The notes: generated by a model from the letters alone, not told the origin. 64,000 nt of DNA from Amborella trichopoda (GCF_000471905.2 NW_006498507.1:6325954-6389953), one strand, 5' to 3'. Positions 11,017-23,449 are shown, numbered from the stretch's first letter. Translations and numbers: made by a program.

Positions 11017-11268
11017 TGATTGGACAGTGATTAGTGATGATCTTGTGTCCATGATAACACATGATGTTACATCATGATCATATGGATCATGTCTTGCTTT
11101 TTGCTTTTCGTTGTTCTTCTTTTTTGAAAGGAAATACTTGTTTGATTGGACAGTGATTAGTGATGATCTTGTGTCCATGATAACACATGATGTTACATCA
11201 TGATCATATGGATCATGTCTTGCTTTTTGCTTTTCGTTGTTCTTCTTTTTTGAAAGGAAATACTTGTT
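11017..11268. repeat. 126-bp perfect tandem duplication downstream of gene 1
   Basis: Two adjacent copies (11017-11142 and 11143-11268) that appear identical by eye. Each contains palindromic ATCATGATC/CATGATGTTACATCATG motifs. They lie about 320 bp past the gene 1 stop codon, in or just beyond the 3' untranslated region. Confidence 0.9.
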
Positions 11269-11622
11269 TGAGATATCAAATTTCCTTGATATGAAAAATT
11301 TCTTGGATATCATTGATGTGCAAAACTTTTCATATAGCAATCTTCAGCACGACCATACTGTATACTTACTCGGGTGAAAGAACTACTTAACGAATATTTT
11401 TTTTATTTTAAATTTTGGAGTCCACCTAAGAATTACCAGATAATTTTTCCCAAAAAGACAAAGGGATATTAAGTTCTTGAATACTTAGATCTGACCGACC
11501 AGATTGGATGATTTCTTTTCAATCAGAGGATGCTTTTTTTTTAGGCAGCATTTGAAAATGCAAAAGTAGCTCTCAACTATCAAAAAGGAAAACAGGGGAA
11601 TAATCGCATACTCCCCAAGTCC

Positions 11623-11745
11623 CAATTGATATCTTTAAAGTCTCTTTCTCTATCAATTGATATCTTTTGATATCGTTTAAGTCTTTTTCTCTATCAATTG
11701 ATATCTTTTGATATCTTTCAAGTCTCTTTCTCTACCAATTACTAT
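11623..11745. repeat. ~40-bp tandem repeat, three to four units
   Basis: Repeats of 'CAATTGATATCTTTTGATAT' followed by 'CTTTAAGTCTCTTTCTCTAT', with the last unit decayed. Confidence 0.7.
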
Positions 11746-12849
11746 CTTCTTTTAAGTTTTTCTTTTCAAATTTTTTGACTAGGACTGGAAATTTTCAAGA
11801 TAGATCAGGAGTTAGTTTTTTTTTTTAAAAGGTAATGTCAGCAGGATTGGTAACACAAGATGCTGCCGACCATGAGCCAACCCCTTTCCTACAATGAATG
11901 TTACGTGGAAACTAAGTTTTTTATTACGTGTCAGCATGGTGTATTAAGTGTCTGACCTGCACTAAAGAGCGCTTTGAACCTAGAACCGCGTGAAACCTAA
12001 TTGTTACCACAAAGCCCCTTCAATGTTTTTAGAGAGATTTTTCACTAACATAATTCGAATTTTGAAAGTTTGAAGTTATTTGAACCTGAAACTCAACTTT
12101 AGATCTTCTCGGTTTGCAGTAGGGCAATTTAGAAAATGATATAAAATTAGAAAAAAGGTTATAAGGTAAAAGTGAACTTTTGAGTGAGCATCTTAAATAT
12201 CAGTATATTTAGGGGAATATTGATGTAAATTTCTCTTTACTTTATTTTGGAAAGAGCTTTGAACAATTAGTAGGAACTTAAATGAAAATGTTGTTGCAAC
12301 TGTTTCATTAAATCGGTTTGGGGTTTGGTCCAAGTAAAATTGGTTCAATAACTAATTCAATTGGTTAGATTGGATCTTTAAAAAAAATAGCAATAAAAAA
12401 TAAAAATAAAAAAATAAAAAAGACTTTTCGAACTCAACTAAATGGCAGGAATACATAAGATATAATACAAAAAAACGATACGACATTCTTTTTTTAGCTA
12501 GACTAAATGATCCAAAAGGTTGGCATGGATTTTGAGAAATGAAGAAAATATAGAAAGCATAGCTTTAAAATATGAGATATCACAAAAAAAAAGTGGCCCT
12601 TTTATTACTTTTAGCTAGTCTAAATCAGTTAAAAACAATAGGTCTAACCAATTAAAACCTATCAAACATTAAATTAGCTAATTGAAATTAGTGTTTGCAT
12701 TAGACCACACTAATTAAGCTATGGATTGTAACAAACTCTGAATAGTTGAAATAAAACATGGATGATGATGATGATTGTTACAGCTCATGGCTAGTTGAGA
12801 GGTTTGCAAATTGCGTTTATTTTCATTGAAAAGGGCATTTGCATGTTTT
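11746..12849. other. Intergenic AT-rich DNA
   Basis: No gene seen. 12300-12720 contains paired 'ttagctagtctaa'/'ggtctaaccaatt' motifs in both orientations, compatible with a decayed inverted-repeat element. Confidence 0.4.
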
Positions 12850-13243
12850 TAGGGGCGGCAACGGTCCTGTCGGACCCAGACTTGGACCCGAAAAATATTT
12901 ATAGGATCGGACTCGGATCCGATTGAACCCGACCCAACCATTTAGAAAATATATATATTTCAATATATTTAAATATTATATTAAATATGTATATGTATTA
13001 GTTAAATAATATAACTAAAAATATATGGTTATATTCATTTCAATATTATTTAAATATTATTTAAATATTTTATATTATATAAATAACAACTTTATTTGGG
13101 TTTGGTCTAGGACCAAACCAGAATAATGTTTGGGTCCAATATTTGGATTTAGACCTAGACCCGACTCGCTTGGTCCAATTTATGGACCCATACCTGGATC
13201 TGGGTTGGGTCCTAGGTCGGGTCATGGTCCATTGCCACCCCTA
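12850..13243. mobile_element. hAT-type non-autonomous element (copy 1)
   Basis: It begins TAGGGGCGGCAACGG and ends in the inverted partner CCATTGCCACCCCTA. GC-rich arms full of GGACCC/GGGTCC motifs enclose an AT-rich core. Sister copies with 8-bp target-site duplications lie at 20224-20507, 56733-57061 and 57424-57844. No clear duplication flanks this copy. Confidence 0.65.
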
Positions 13244-13432
13244 CGCATTATCAACATTAATAAGAGAACACTAAAATGAAAATGATATAAATACACCATT
13301 TTGGTTTGCCTTTTTTTTTGGGTAAGTAAAAGTGCCTACGCATTATCAACATTAATAGAACACTGAAATGAAAATGGTATAAATACACCATTTTGGTTTG
13401 CATTTTTTTTGGTAGGTAAAAGTGGCATGTAA
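13241..13432. repeat. 95-bp tandem duplication
   Basis: Two adjacent copies beginning CTACGCATTATCAACATTAA (13241 and 13336). They differ by a few bases and by the length of a T tract. The first copy starts exactly at the right end of the adjacent hAT-type element. Confidence 0.85.
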
Positions 13433-13860
13433 GTGGGGATTTGGGCCCCTACTCTTTAGTGAGAATGAAGTAAGAGACCTTAACATAAGACTCGACAATA
13501 CTACCACCAAGACCCGAGGTCATTTCTCGAGCCTTTAGAGCCCAAACGCATGACATCTATACATGACCATTTATAAAGTAAAAAAGTAAAATGGTGAAAA
13601 AACATAAGAAAAATAGCCTTCATGTCATGTGAAGGGAAAAATATGGTCTCGCAAGAGAAAAAGGGTCATTTAACCCTTGGGGAAAATGACTTGGGAAGAT
13701 TTTCTTGATTTGGAAACTAGGCATCTACTTTGGTATCATCAAATGGATCTTTTTTCATAAGAGTCTATGAGTATCAAAAACCGGACAGCACGTGCGCAAT
13801 CTGAGTGCATGATTCTTTTCAAACTGATCCAAGATGCATGTTTAAGTTTCTTTTCTTTTT

Positions 13861-13893
<33 letters not shown>

Positions 13894-14060
13894 TTTTCCG
13901 GTCACTAGGTCGGGTGGACCACTCCTCCAAAATTTGGGGTCTTACAAATACTCTTAACAAGGGTTTTCCTGAGAGCATATCTATATTTTGCATATAATCT
14001 TTAGAAAAAATGTTTTGGCCTTAATGGTTAATTTTTATGATCAGAACCTAAGACAACAAG
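13433..14060. other. Intergenic DNA with a long T-rich tract
   Basis: No gene. A C-poor T tract at about 13848-13892 gives meaningless Lys- or Phe-rich open frames on the two strands. Confidence 0.5.
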
Positions 14061-14451
14061 GGGTGTGGTTTGTTCAAGGTTACACCTTTAAATAGTTAAA
14101 ATAAGGTGCACTTCCAAACTTTGTGATGAGGTGCAATTTTGGTGTCGAAAATTTATAAGATGGTATGATAATCTATTTTTATCTATATTTATAAAATTTT
14201 AAACTTTCAAAAATTTCTCAAATCAAGCAGATCTATAAATGCATGAAAATCTGGAAAATAAAAAGTCCAGATAATGTGTTGCAAGTTGTATTATTTTTAG
14301 GACATTATATGTTTTTTTCTCCTTTTCCATCCATCCCGATGCTGAGATGATCAATTATATGTTTTTCTATATTGAAACAACCTTTCAAAGATTTTAGAGG
14401 TGCACCTTATTTCTACATTTTAAGGTATCAACCTTATATAAACTTTTTTTT
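14061..14451 (+). mobile_element. MULE-type MITE, family A (subfamily 2)
   Basis: It starts GGGTGTGGTTTG and ends TTATATAAACTTTTTTT. The interior matches the family A elements, with the subfamily 2 ends seen also at 33716-34148 and 36764-37160 (AAGGTGCAC near each end). No clear target-site duplication. Confidence 0.6.
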
Positions 14452-14504
14452 GTACCTATTCCATCTAATTGTATATGTTTCCAAGAGGCTACATGCAATC
14501 TACC

Positions 14505-15295
14505 AATGAAAAAGTTTATATGAGTAATTACTGATACACAACTCGAAAACCTATTGGAAAAATGTTGTTTGGACATTGGAAAACTCTTCAAATGATCATC
14601 TTGACCTTGAGATGTTAGATAAGGAAAACTAAATAAAAATAAAAAGAGATGGATTTTCAATCCTTAAAAATAAAGGAAAAGTTTATGTAGAGTTGAGGCT
14701 CTAAACAATCAAATTAGAGCCTACCTCAAAAATTTCACTAGAAGAGGTTGTTTTGATGCCTAAATATTCTCAAATTGATCATATGGACATCAAGATGCAT
14801 AGACATGAGAAAAAAAATGGATTTGAAGTTTTGAATATAGTGTATCTTGTAATGTATTTTTGGATCATCAATTTTCAAGATTTTCAAGTTTTATAGATTT
14901 GCTTGATCTAGATATTTTTTAAGCTTTAAATTTTATAATTAAAGATCAAAATATATTTTAAGACTATCACAAAGATTTCCAGTATTGAAACCATATTTCT
15001 CGATACTATTTGAAGGCGTGCTTTATTTTGATTGTTTAGAGCCTCGGTTTTACACAAACTGCACCCTAAAAATAATACATCTTGCAATATATTATCTACA
15101 CTGTCCATTTTTAATATTTTTGAGTGTTTACATATCTTCTTGATCATCATCATTATCGTTTTTAGAGCTTTTAGCTTCATAATTAACGGTAGAAAGATAT
15201 TTTTAGGCTATTATAAAAGTTCCTGACCTCGAAAATGCATCTTCTGACGAGGCTTGGAAGGTCACTTTAATTTGATTGTTTAAGGCGCCCGCACC
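14505..15295 (-). mobile_element. MULE-type MITE split by a nested family member
   Basis: The two halves, 14505-14673 and 15076-15295, join into one minus-orientation family A element. The left half ends in 'GGATTTTCAATCCTTAAAAA' and the right half continues 'TACATCTTGCAATATATTAT', which are adjacent in intact copies. Between them sits the complete copy 14674-15066 with its own 9-bp duplication. The outer ends are decayed. Confidence 0.65.
14674..15066 (-). mobile_element. MULE-type MITE, family A, intact nested copy
   Basis: A 393-bp element in minus orientation: left end AGGAAAAGTTTATGTA, right end TACACAAACTGCACCC. It is flanked by a perfect 9-bp duplication TAAAAATAA (14665-14673 and 15067-15075). 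It lies inside an older member of the same family. Confidence 0.85.
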
Positions 15296-17726
15296 AATTA
15301 GGCATTCCTCTCCTATTTTTGAGTCACAGTTCTAGGTTTAACGATTCAACCAAACCGTTTTTCAAAGAAACAAATAATGCTTGGCTAAAATATCACCAAG
15401 TGTTCTAAACATTGGGCTCAGATCGGGCCTCCCTATGACCGCACGCTGAAGTCAAGTAGGTAGACTATGTTGAGTCCTAGTCTTAACTTGACCCAATCCA
15501 AGTCTGAATATAATAGGGATTGTATAACATTAGGCCATTCATCATTATTATAAGGAGGTCATATTCCTTTTTAGCCGTTTGATGTCAAATTGAATAGCTT
15601 GGAATGGATCGTGAAGTACAAGAATTGTTTTTGAACTTTGAGTTTAGTGACATACTTGCATCTATTTGATTAAATTTTGATATACAAGATTAATTATGAC
15701 TTATTTGTACTAAAAAAAAATGATATTTTTATATACTTTTTAATAAAAATAAAAATAAAAAGAAAAAAAAACATAAAAATAAGAGGGAGTGAGAAAGGCT
15801 AGAAAAACATACTCGGTTTCAATTCGCTTCTTCAAGGAAATTTTGGATCCCACCAAAACCCTTGGTCGCCACATAGAGCAAATTTTGAAATGCTAAGCTA
15901 TTATAGGCATTTCACATGATTGATTCATAAAGTAAGCCACATGGCCAAGATCCTTACATGTAAAGCCTGATTCTATATTTTAATGGGCCTTTATCCTAAT
16001 ATCAAAAGTCTAAAAATAGTCAACACCACTAAAGTTTCACATGGGGGAGAAAAAAAAAAAGTATAGCAAGGATGTATGATTTGTTTTATTTTTTCTTTGG
16101 CCAAAAGACATTATGCTCCCCTAAGAATATACCGTTGATTTATTCCCTCATATAAAACTCCATCTAAGATTAATATAAGTACGCCAAATTTTGATTATGT
16201 AACCTCTTAAACCTATAGATTAACCTCAATAAAAAAATTTCTAAGCCCTCTATGAACTTAAAAAAAATAATGTCTCAAACAAAGACTGTCCAATTTTTAG
16301 GGGGTGGGATCTAAGTATTAGGGAACTCAAATTTTAGACTTGTTTTTTGAAAATAATTGTTGAATGATTCTTAGGAGTTTTCAAAAATTTCATAGTGAAA
16401 AAAATCCTCCTAAAAAAGTCTTCTAACTGAGGGAGTAAATGTACACTATCCTCCGGCGGCGTTCTTTTCTTTTGGATTTTTTATGTATGAATTGTTTTCT
16501 AAACATAGGGATGCAACTCCATGTGCGACCCAATTCCAAGATGTACGCTCAAACCATAGGATATCTTGAATGGCCATTATTCAATAATTAAAATTTTCTT
16601 GTAGCCCCATTTTTAAATTTTTTCCTTCAATGTTTGTTTACTATTATTTGGCTTTTTAATGATAGGCTTATAAATCTTTTGGATTTTCTATCAAAACGTA
16701 GGGGTCCACAAGGCCGACAGTCACAGCATTGGGTACCTGTGCTTGTAAGATTTTCTCCAAGTTTAGTCCACAAATGGTGAAATGACTTTAATAAGAAATA
16801 GTTTATTGCTTTCTTATTTAGTTAGAAAGGTATGGTTTTCTATTGTTGAATAGCATATCATCTCTTCAAAATAATTGAAATTGGTGGTTAGTGGAGATAA
16901 TGCTGCTAATGAAATCGAGATTATCGCTTTGGCTCTTGATTATATAGTCCTAAGACATAGTTGAGACAATAGAAAGCTAATTGAACAATAGTTATCATGA
17001 AAAGATAAAAGTCGAGGGATCTGATTTTGATAAGGTAGTTGGGAGTGAGTAGGGAACAATATCATAGGCTACTGCCCAATTGTATTTATCAAATCCTAAC
17101 TAACGTATAATAGTAGCGTTTGTTCAACTTCAATGATCAAATGGGTGGATACCTCAAAATATATAAATTATATGTGTATGGAGATATATAAAAAGCTTGT
17201 AGTCAAAGGGGAAACCCATTGTATTACATGCCAAATACTAAATACTATCAGAAGTTTCAACAATTGGTTATGATGAAACATATAGGAGAATACCCACAAT
17301 TATTGTACTAATACAGTACACTTTAATGGATTTTTAGAAGTCCTACAATTTTTTGAAGCAGTTGCTCTGGATGCCACCAGAAAACTTTGTTGTCCGTAAA
17401 GTCTTACTCTAGGTGATGCCGCTTGTCCTTGCCCTTAACTAGGGCTTCATTGGTTGAGAAAGGATATCTTATGTACATTAGCGGTTGGCGGGCTGATGTC
17501 TCAACGTAATGTCCTACCTTCTGTTCTTGCCATTAACATGTCAAAAAAATAAAAATAAAAATAAAAATCTCGTGTTAATAGAGCATCTTAACCGTAGAAT
17601 TTCTAAATAGTTTAGAATTTCATGATCCGCTGTCACTAGCTTGGCTAGTCAACATATACAATCTATCACCGAGCATTTTGGAAATGGATGATTAAGATTG
17701 AAAGAACTCGTGTGATCTAGCCATAG

Positions 17727-17730
<4 letters not shown>
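15296..17730. other. Intergenic DNA, no gene seen
   Basis: AT-rich, with stop codons in all frames. 16240-16430 resembles, in reverse, blocks at 48640-48830 and 49490-49690 ('ggaaccaccta', 'gatctcacc', 'gagacattatt'), so a decayed dispersed repeat is likely there. Confidence 0.45.

Positions 17731-17766
<36 letters not shown>
17731..17766. repeat. (TA)n microsatellite
   Basis: Roughly 17 TA units. Confidence 0.9.
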
Positions 17767-17769
<3 letters not shown>

Positions 17770-20215
17770 CAATTTTTTATCATTCCTTCACGGTCTAGAT
17801 CACTTACAAGTAGTCTTTTTACAATATAATAACATCAAATAAAGATAAAATAAAATAATACAATAGGATTTCAAGAACTTGAAGCCATTCAAAACATTTC
17901 TTTCAATAACAAGAAAAATACATAACCTATGCTTGGGAATAAAAGTCACAATAAATAAAGATAGAAGAAACAAAAGAGGGTACCAGAGATTACTTCAACT
18001 GGATCTAGTACATCCCACGCCGAGTCTCCTCCGTCTAATGGTGTTCGGGATCTTTGATTGGTCTCTTGATTTTTTCTTCTTATGACAAAACCCAATCAAT
18101 GCACATGGATCTCGGTCTACAACCATCCACCTAAAACCTCAATGCTTAGGCCTAATTTAAGCCTCTTGGTTTGATCCTTGTGAGATATAGAAATCAAGAA
18201 ATGAGGGAGAAAACTACTAACTAGGGATGATCCATTTGCTGCCCACAAAATCACATAATCAAATGGTAACTTGATTTAGAACCCATGAGAAAGATTCAAG
18301 ATTAACCTAGCCTAGTTTGAGCGTGCCCCCCTTAGGATAGTTTGTGAGAGAGATATGTAGGCTAAGGTGGGGCGTGGCCCTTTAGGTTTCTTGGAGAGAG
18401 AGAGTAACCTATGTGGGGCGTGCCCCTTAGAGAGGCTAGAGAGAGATAGATTCTATTTTAGAGAGAGAAGAGAGAGTAAGTAATAGATGTAGAGACAAGG
18501 GAGGAGAATGCTCAATTTTATAGATTTTTAATAAAATCATATGAGCAAATCTTCACCGTCGAGCTAATAAGACTTGTGGGGTGAGAGATGTGAGTCATTC
18601 ATTCCTTAAATCCATCATCAATATGCTAAAGAAAGTGCTAGAACATTATCTTCCCCTTCCTAAACTTATTCCTATCAATATTTATTTACTTTATCTAATA
18701 GTAAATATTCATTCTTTATTTCTCAATCAAACCTTATTGATTCTCAAGATTCTCTAAAATCATGCTTATGGGCTTAGTTTACTTAAAACTTCATAAATGA
18801 ATTTCTCTTGATTTATAAATTCAAATGACAAAAATTAAAATATCAGAAGATTTATAAAAATTCAAATAAACATTCCAAAAGTCAAATGACATAAAATTAA
18901 TTAAATTAAATTGTTTTTATGGGAATTGGATCCAAATATGTCTAGGATTTAATCAACGCATCAGTACTCCACCTTCAACTGTGGACCACGATCCACACTA
19001 GCTTTCTCAAACTGACTCAGTAGTTCTTATGACCTACAGTCCACTGCAGGGCATCATGATTGGACTGCCAAAATCAATCAATGGGCTAGAGGACGGAATC
19101 CCAGTCTGTGGATTTTAAGTTATTCTCTAGAGACAAACTTTAACTCTATGGTGTATAAAGGTAATCTCTTGCACATGTACACGCTTCACTCTCAACGGTG
19201 GATTACTATCTCAGTACAGTTATAAATGTACATGTCGTATGATAATACAACGATGAGATTTTAGTCGTCTCTATAGCCTATTCATCACATTCAAGGGTCA
19301 TGCAATCTCTCGGCTCTCATCTGGGCATACTCCGACCCCCACTAAACCCTCATCGGTTTCATCTCTATGCCCAGGTACCTTGGATTTTCTAACTCAGCTG
19401 GCCTAGCACGTCAAGTCTAATCAAAGTATCGGCAAATTGTATTTGCCTAATATGGTCCACAAGAGGACCACACTCCTATTGATTTTATAATTCATTTATT
19501 CAAATGTTTATACAATTTCTCTTAACGTCTTTAAATACCAAATAAACCCAACAAAAATATTATACAAAAGTATTCATGCATGGCACGCATTCTTAATTTT
19601 TATCCCTTGTGGCTCGTCCATAGCTTAAGCTCTCGTCTCTCTTTCTAAAACTGCCGCTTACCCAAAATTCTCTTGTGGTTTGATAACAAAACAAGTGTTT
19701 TTAAATCCCGCAATTTTCTATCCGGATCACCAAAAGGGATAGCAATCCAACATAACCGAAACGGTTTTAGAATCCCTAGTTTCCCTCCAAACCTCCTCCT
19801 TAAATATTTGTTCAAAGTTTATTTAACATTTGTTTAGGTTCTTCCATATCCCCGCCCTATAAACTCTTATTTTCATTTTATTTTATTTTATTTTATTTAT
19901 TTTTTACTTTTTTTTTGGATCACCAATTTAAATGGATCCAGATCACCGATTCAATGGTCCGACACCGATCTACGCGTCAACAACCCACCCACCAATCCGG
20001 GTCTTAAAACATTGTTCGATAACTAATCAACAATTAAGGTCAAATTAACGTTTAACGAACCATCCGCTCGAAGCACTTGTCACATTAAACTAACTTTTAA
20101 GGATGCTTTGAAAATGCGTTACCACTACCTAAACTGATTTACTAATCAGAATTTATGAAGTCCCTTTAATCTGAATTTACGCATTACTTACGATACTTAA
20201 TAGAGCACTCCCCCT
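17767..20215. other. Intergenic DNA, unassigned
   Basis: No gene found. Three near-identical 'GGGGCGTGCCCCTTAG' motifs occur at about 18325, 18373 and 18415. The 18960-19490 stretch is less AT-rich than its surroundings and could be part of an old LTR retroelement, but I found neither LTR pair, primer-binding site nor coding domain. Confidence 0.4.
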
Positions 20216-20223
20216 CGCTCTCT

Positions 20224-20507
20224 GCAGGGTGGCAACGGGTCCGATTGGGGGACCCAAAAATTAAAATATGTATTTAGTTAACTATAATTAAATATATATA
20301 TATTTATATATTGAGACTCGAAACACATTACTGAACCGAGATCGAAATGGTGCTCGGGTCTAAAATTTGGACAAAGACCCAACCTGTTAGGTCTAATTTT
20401 TAGATCGATAACTAGAGCTAGATCAGATCCACCCTCGGTCCCCGTCGGACCCCAGATCCACCCTCGGACCCGATCGGGTCGTGGCCCGATCATGTGGGCA
20501 TCCCTAT
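20224..20507. mobile_element. hAT-type non-autonomous element (copy 2)
   Basis: A 284-bp element with left end AGGGTGGCAACGGGTCC and right end GGGCATCCCTA. It is flanked by CGCTCTCT (20216-20223) and CGGTCTCT (20508-20515), a 7/8 match to an 8-bp target-site duplication, though the flanks are low-complexity. Same GGACCC-rich arms as copy 1. Confidence 0.6.
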
Positions 20508-21121
20508 CGGTCTCTCTTCTATTGCAGATGACTAAATTTCTCTCTCTCTGCAGTAACATGATCTCATCTGTCTGTCCGGGAGCAGCCATTGGCACATCTC
20601 TCTTAACTTTTGAAGGTAAAAAACAAGCGGCACTCCTATCCTCCCCCATACTAACACAAACATTTGTCCCCAAATAAACAGACACATGCACATGAATCAA
20701 TGCACAACCCACTTCTAAGAAAGAGGAAAGAGAAAGATGAAAGAAGAAGCAGTAGCCCCTCAAAACCAAACGCACGCCACAATCCACGGTGAAAAAGAAC
20801 TAAAACGACAAGTTTTCAAATAAAAAGTAAACATAGAGAGAGAAACATTGTCCCTTGTGAACACGCTTGAAAATCTAAATTTAACTCGGTTTTCTAACCC
20901 AAAAAAAAGTCATTTTAATAGAGAGAGTTCTTGAGCTACTAACTACACTAGTTTTTTAGTGAGAAAGAGAGATGTATAAAACAATCAATTTCTACTAATA
21001 TTTCCTTTTAATCTTCATCAAAACTGAACGTGATCTATCCTAGAGAGTGCTCTAGAGCTAATCTTGTTAGATTTTCTGGAGAGAGAGAAAGAAAATATCA
21101 CAAACTACTAAAAATCCATTT

Positions 21122-21128
21122 TTATTCA
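21122..21128 (-). terminator. Candidate polyadenylation signal of the XTH gene
   Basis: AATAAA on the minus strand, about 280 nt past the XTH stop codon. It is the nearest canonical hexamer, but plant signals are degenerate and other sites may be used. Confidence 0.35.
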
Positions 21129-21406
21129 TCAAAACAGAACATATCATATACGTATACATAGATATAATAAATCCTCAGGCAAAGAGCCAATGCCTCTTAA
21201 GATCAAACCCCACAAAACCCCAGTTACAAGGAAAATAAATAACAAATACAATATTCTCACACTGTCGAATGTCTCCATGCTCAAACCGTGTCTGAGCTCC
21301 ACCTTGTAATCCAAAGAAGAGAACTAAGATCTAGAGAGAGAGAGGGTATCTCATTAGGGGAGGTCTAGGGAAGAGAGAATGGGAGATAGAGAGAGAGAGC
21401 TTCCTT

Positions 21407-22952
21407 CTAAACATCTCTATCACTAACACACTCAGTTGGCATGGTTGGGATCCTTGCCCTATCAGTACAGTAATTGTAGATTGTATATTTTTCCCTGACC
21501 CATTTAAGCCTCCTGTATTGAATCCCATCCAAATCCTGGAAAGCCTTTTGATCCCACCACCTCTTCCCCTGTGTTGCACACACAGAGTCTTTGGCGTCGG
21601 CTTCGCAGCCATCGATGTGGAAGCCTCTGTAAGAGGCGATGAAGGGGGCCTTGCTCCAGTCGGTTTTCTCGAGCCCGCCGCGAGTGGCCCAGTCGTCTGC
21701 GTTCCAGAGGCTGGAGTACATCTTCATGGGCTGGTTGAAGGGGAAGCGAACGCCGATGTGTTTATTGTTCTTGAAGATCCTAATGGGGACTTCATCCACG
21801 AAGAAGCTGGACCAGAAATATGGAAACCATTTTAGAGAGAGAGAGAGAGAGAGATGTGAAGCATAGGATACATAGGACTATGTGGCATGCCCATTGAATG
21901 AGAAAGAGAGAGAGAAGGACCTAGGCATCGATACTTAGAGAGAGAGACAGACAATGGGAGTTTAAGAAACTATCGGTTTTATTTTAGAGAGAGAGAGAGA
22001 GAGTATTGGTCGCTTACACAATCTGATACATGTTCCAAAGAACAGCATAAGAGTGGTAATCTTTAGTTGGATCGAACCATAGATATATCCTCTGTTCTCT
22101 GTTTCCCGCTCCCCCTGTGAACACATTTGTCTGCAAAATATATGGCTGCCCACTCCTGTTCCCCAAGAACTCAAAGTCTATCTCATCATGCTCTGAGTTT
22201 TGAGATGAAAGCTGCAAAAAACTAGACATTACTACTTTCTCTCTCTACTATACATAGAATAGTAAACCCATCAATCCTTGCATAAGGAAGAAAAACAATG
22301 CCATCTTTTTCCCATTGTTTCTCTATCTGGAGACTTTCGTTCTCTCTCTCAGTGCTTACATTGAATGCGGTAAATCCAGCATTCCTTGTAAGAGAAAGAA
22401 AATCAAATGCATATTTTTTTTTCCAAAAGTTTCTCTCTGCATAGATTTTCTTCTCTGTCAAACTACTTATGGTTTCTCTCTCTAAAGATTATCATTCTCT
22501 CACACTTCTTACATATGGTTTCTCTCTCTAAAGATTATCATTCTCTCACACCACTTACATAGTAAGCAGTCACAGTTCCAGCTGAATCTCCAGGAACCAT
22601 CTTTATATCCATACTGAAGTGACCAAAGAGATATGAACCTCTTGACTGGAACCCCGTACCTGAACAATCACACAAAAAAACATCAGAGGATCTATGGCTG
22701 TTTCTCTCTAAAACACCAGCTTTGGCAATGGAAATTGATGTGTTTTTATTATTTTTCTCCTTGACCTGTGTATTTATCAAGGACGAGCTGGGCTTCAGTT
22801 CCGCCATTGATGTACTTTATGTGGTCGAATGCCCAAGTGGGTACATAGTTTTTCTGAAATGGTACATTAATGGGTTTCATTGGAGCTGCAGCCATTACAA
22901 GACATGGCAAACCCAAGAGTCCAAGGCACAAAACCAGAAGCTTGGACCCCAT
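21407..22952 (-). CDS. XTH: Xyloglucan endotransglucosylase/hydrolase, GH16 group I (4 exons, 293 aa)
   Basis: Exons in gene order: 22766-22952, 22559-22659, 22018-22211 and 21407-21806, all GT-AG, 882 nt with stop. Residues 1-23 form a hydrophobic signal peptide ending in alanines. The GH16 active site [10 protein letters not shown] is complete (H104-G113) and carries nucleophile E106, D108 and acid/base E110. N114-R-S follows at once as the conserved N-glycosylation site. The XTH-specific C-terminal domain has WWDQ, the [16 protein letters not shown] block and four cysteines that form two disulfides in the family. Length and motifs are those of Arabidopsis XTH4/XTH5. The enzyme is secreted to the wall, where it cuts and religates xyloglucan between cellulose microfibrils. 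The loop extension typical of group III-A hydrolases is not seen, so transglucosylase activity is expected. No break is seen. Confidence 0.97.
22465..22558 (-). repeat. 46-bp tandem duplication at the intron 2 donor of XTH
   Basis: Intron 2 starts with two copies of a unit reading GTAAGxxGTGTGAGAGAATG, then ATAATC and TTTAGAGAGAGAAACCATA. The duplication copies the 5' splice site itself: the used donor is TAT|GTAAGTGG at 22558 and its copy is CATAT|GTAAGAAG at 22512. Confidence 0.85.
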
Positions 22953-22971
22953 CTCTAAAGGCCCTCAGTCC

Positions 22972-23091
22972 CTGCAAAAAAATCAGAACAGAGCACAGAG
23001 AGAGAAACCATCAAGCTCGAAACACCATTCAAAAAAATTGAGCAAGAAACAAAGATTAGGAAAATGAGAGGGGATTATCATGATGCTTTAC
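22972..23091 (-). other. Possible 5' leader intron of XTH
   Basis: A pyrimidine-rich tract ending TTTTTGCAG (minus strand, acceptor at about 22972) lies 20 nt before the start codon. A fair donor, TCTGGG|GTAAAGC, occurs near 23090. These could bound a short leader intron. This is a sequence-based guess only. Confidence 0.3.
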
Positions 23092-23117
23092 CCCAGAAGT
23101 AAGAGTCTGATACGATA

Positions 23118-23120
<3 letters not shown>

Positions 23121-23164
<44 letters not shown>
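23121..23164. repeat. (GA)22 microsatellite upstream of XTH
   Basis: An uninterrupted GA tract, read as CT on the XTH sense strand, 170-210 bp before the start codon. It is in the leader or proximal promoter. Confidence 0.9.
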
Positions 23165-23166
<2 letters not shown>

Positions 23167-23449
23167 TGAGAAAATGGGAGGGGTTTGAGGGGTATTTGTA
23201 GGAGAGAGAGAGAAAGAGAAGAAATCTCCAGGTTGGCTCCGTAAGAATACAAAATAGAGTACAGCTATTTTGATGGACATCAATAATTTGCTTTCAGATA
23301 TGTTATGTGGGGGATGGACCGACGGTTTTGAGGATTTCACGGGAAGCGGTTTGTGTTTTTCCTGCTTCCCATATTTCACCTACAGTCTCTCTCTTATCTA
23401 TCTTTGACCCACCTTCTCTTTTTACTCTCTCTCTCCTGCAACAAACTTT

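Noticed and set aside
10960..11340. Minus-strand 126-residue frame with an internal repeat
   Set aside because: The repeat simply mirrors the 126-bp DNA duplication, whose length is a multiple of three; no domain is present.
13739..13997. Lys-rich and Phe-rich frames on opposite strands
   Set aside because: They come from one T-rich low-complexity tract.
17767..19570. LTR retrotransposon
   Set aside because: Composition suggests an old retroelement, but I found no paired LTRs, primer-binding site or coding domain.
20278..20787. Minus-strand 169-residue frame, among the longest in the window
   Set aside because: It runs through the hAT-type element at 20224-20507 and low-complexity flank; no recognisable domain.
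21518..21866. Plus-strand frames of 75-105 residues
   Set aside because: They are antisense shadows of XTH exon 4.
22722..23067. Plus-strand frames over the XTH start
   Set aside because: Antisense to XTH exon 1 and its leader.
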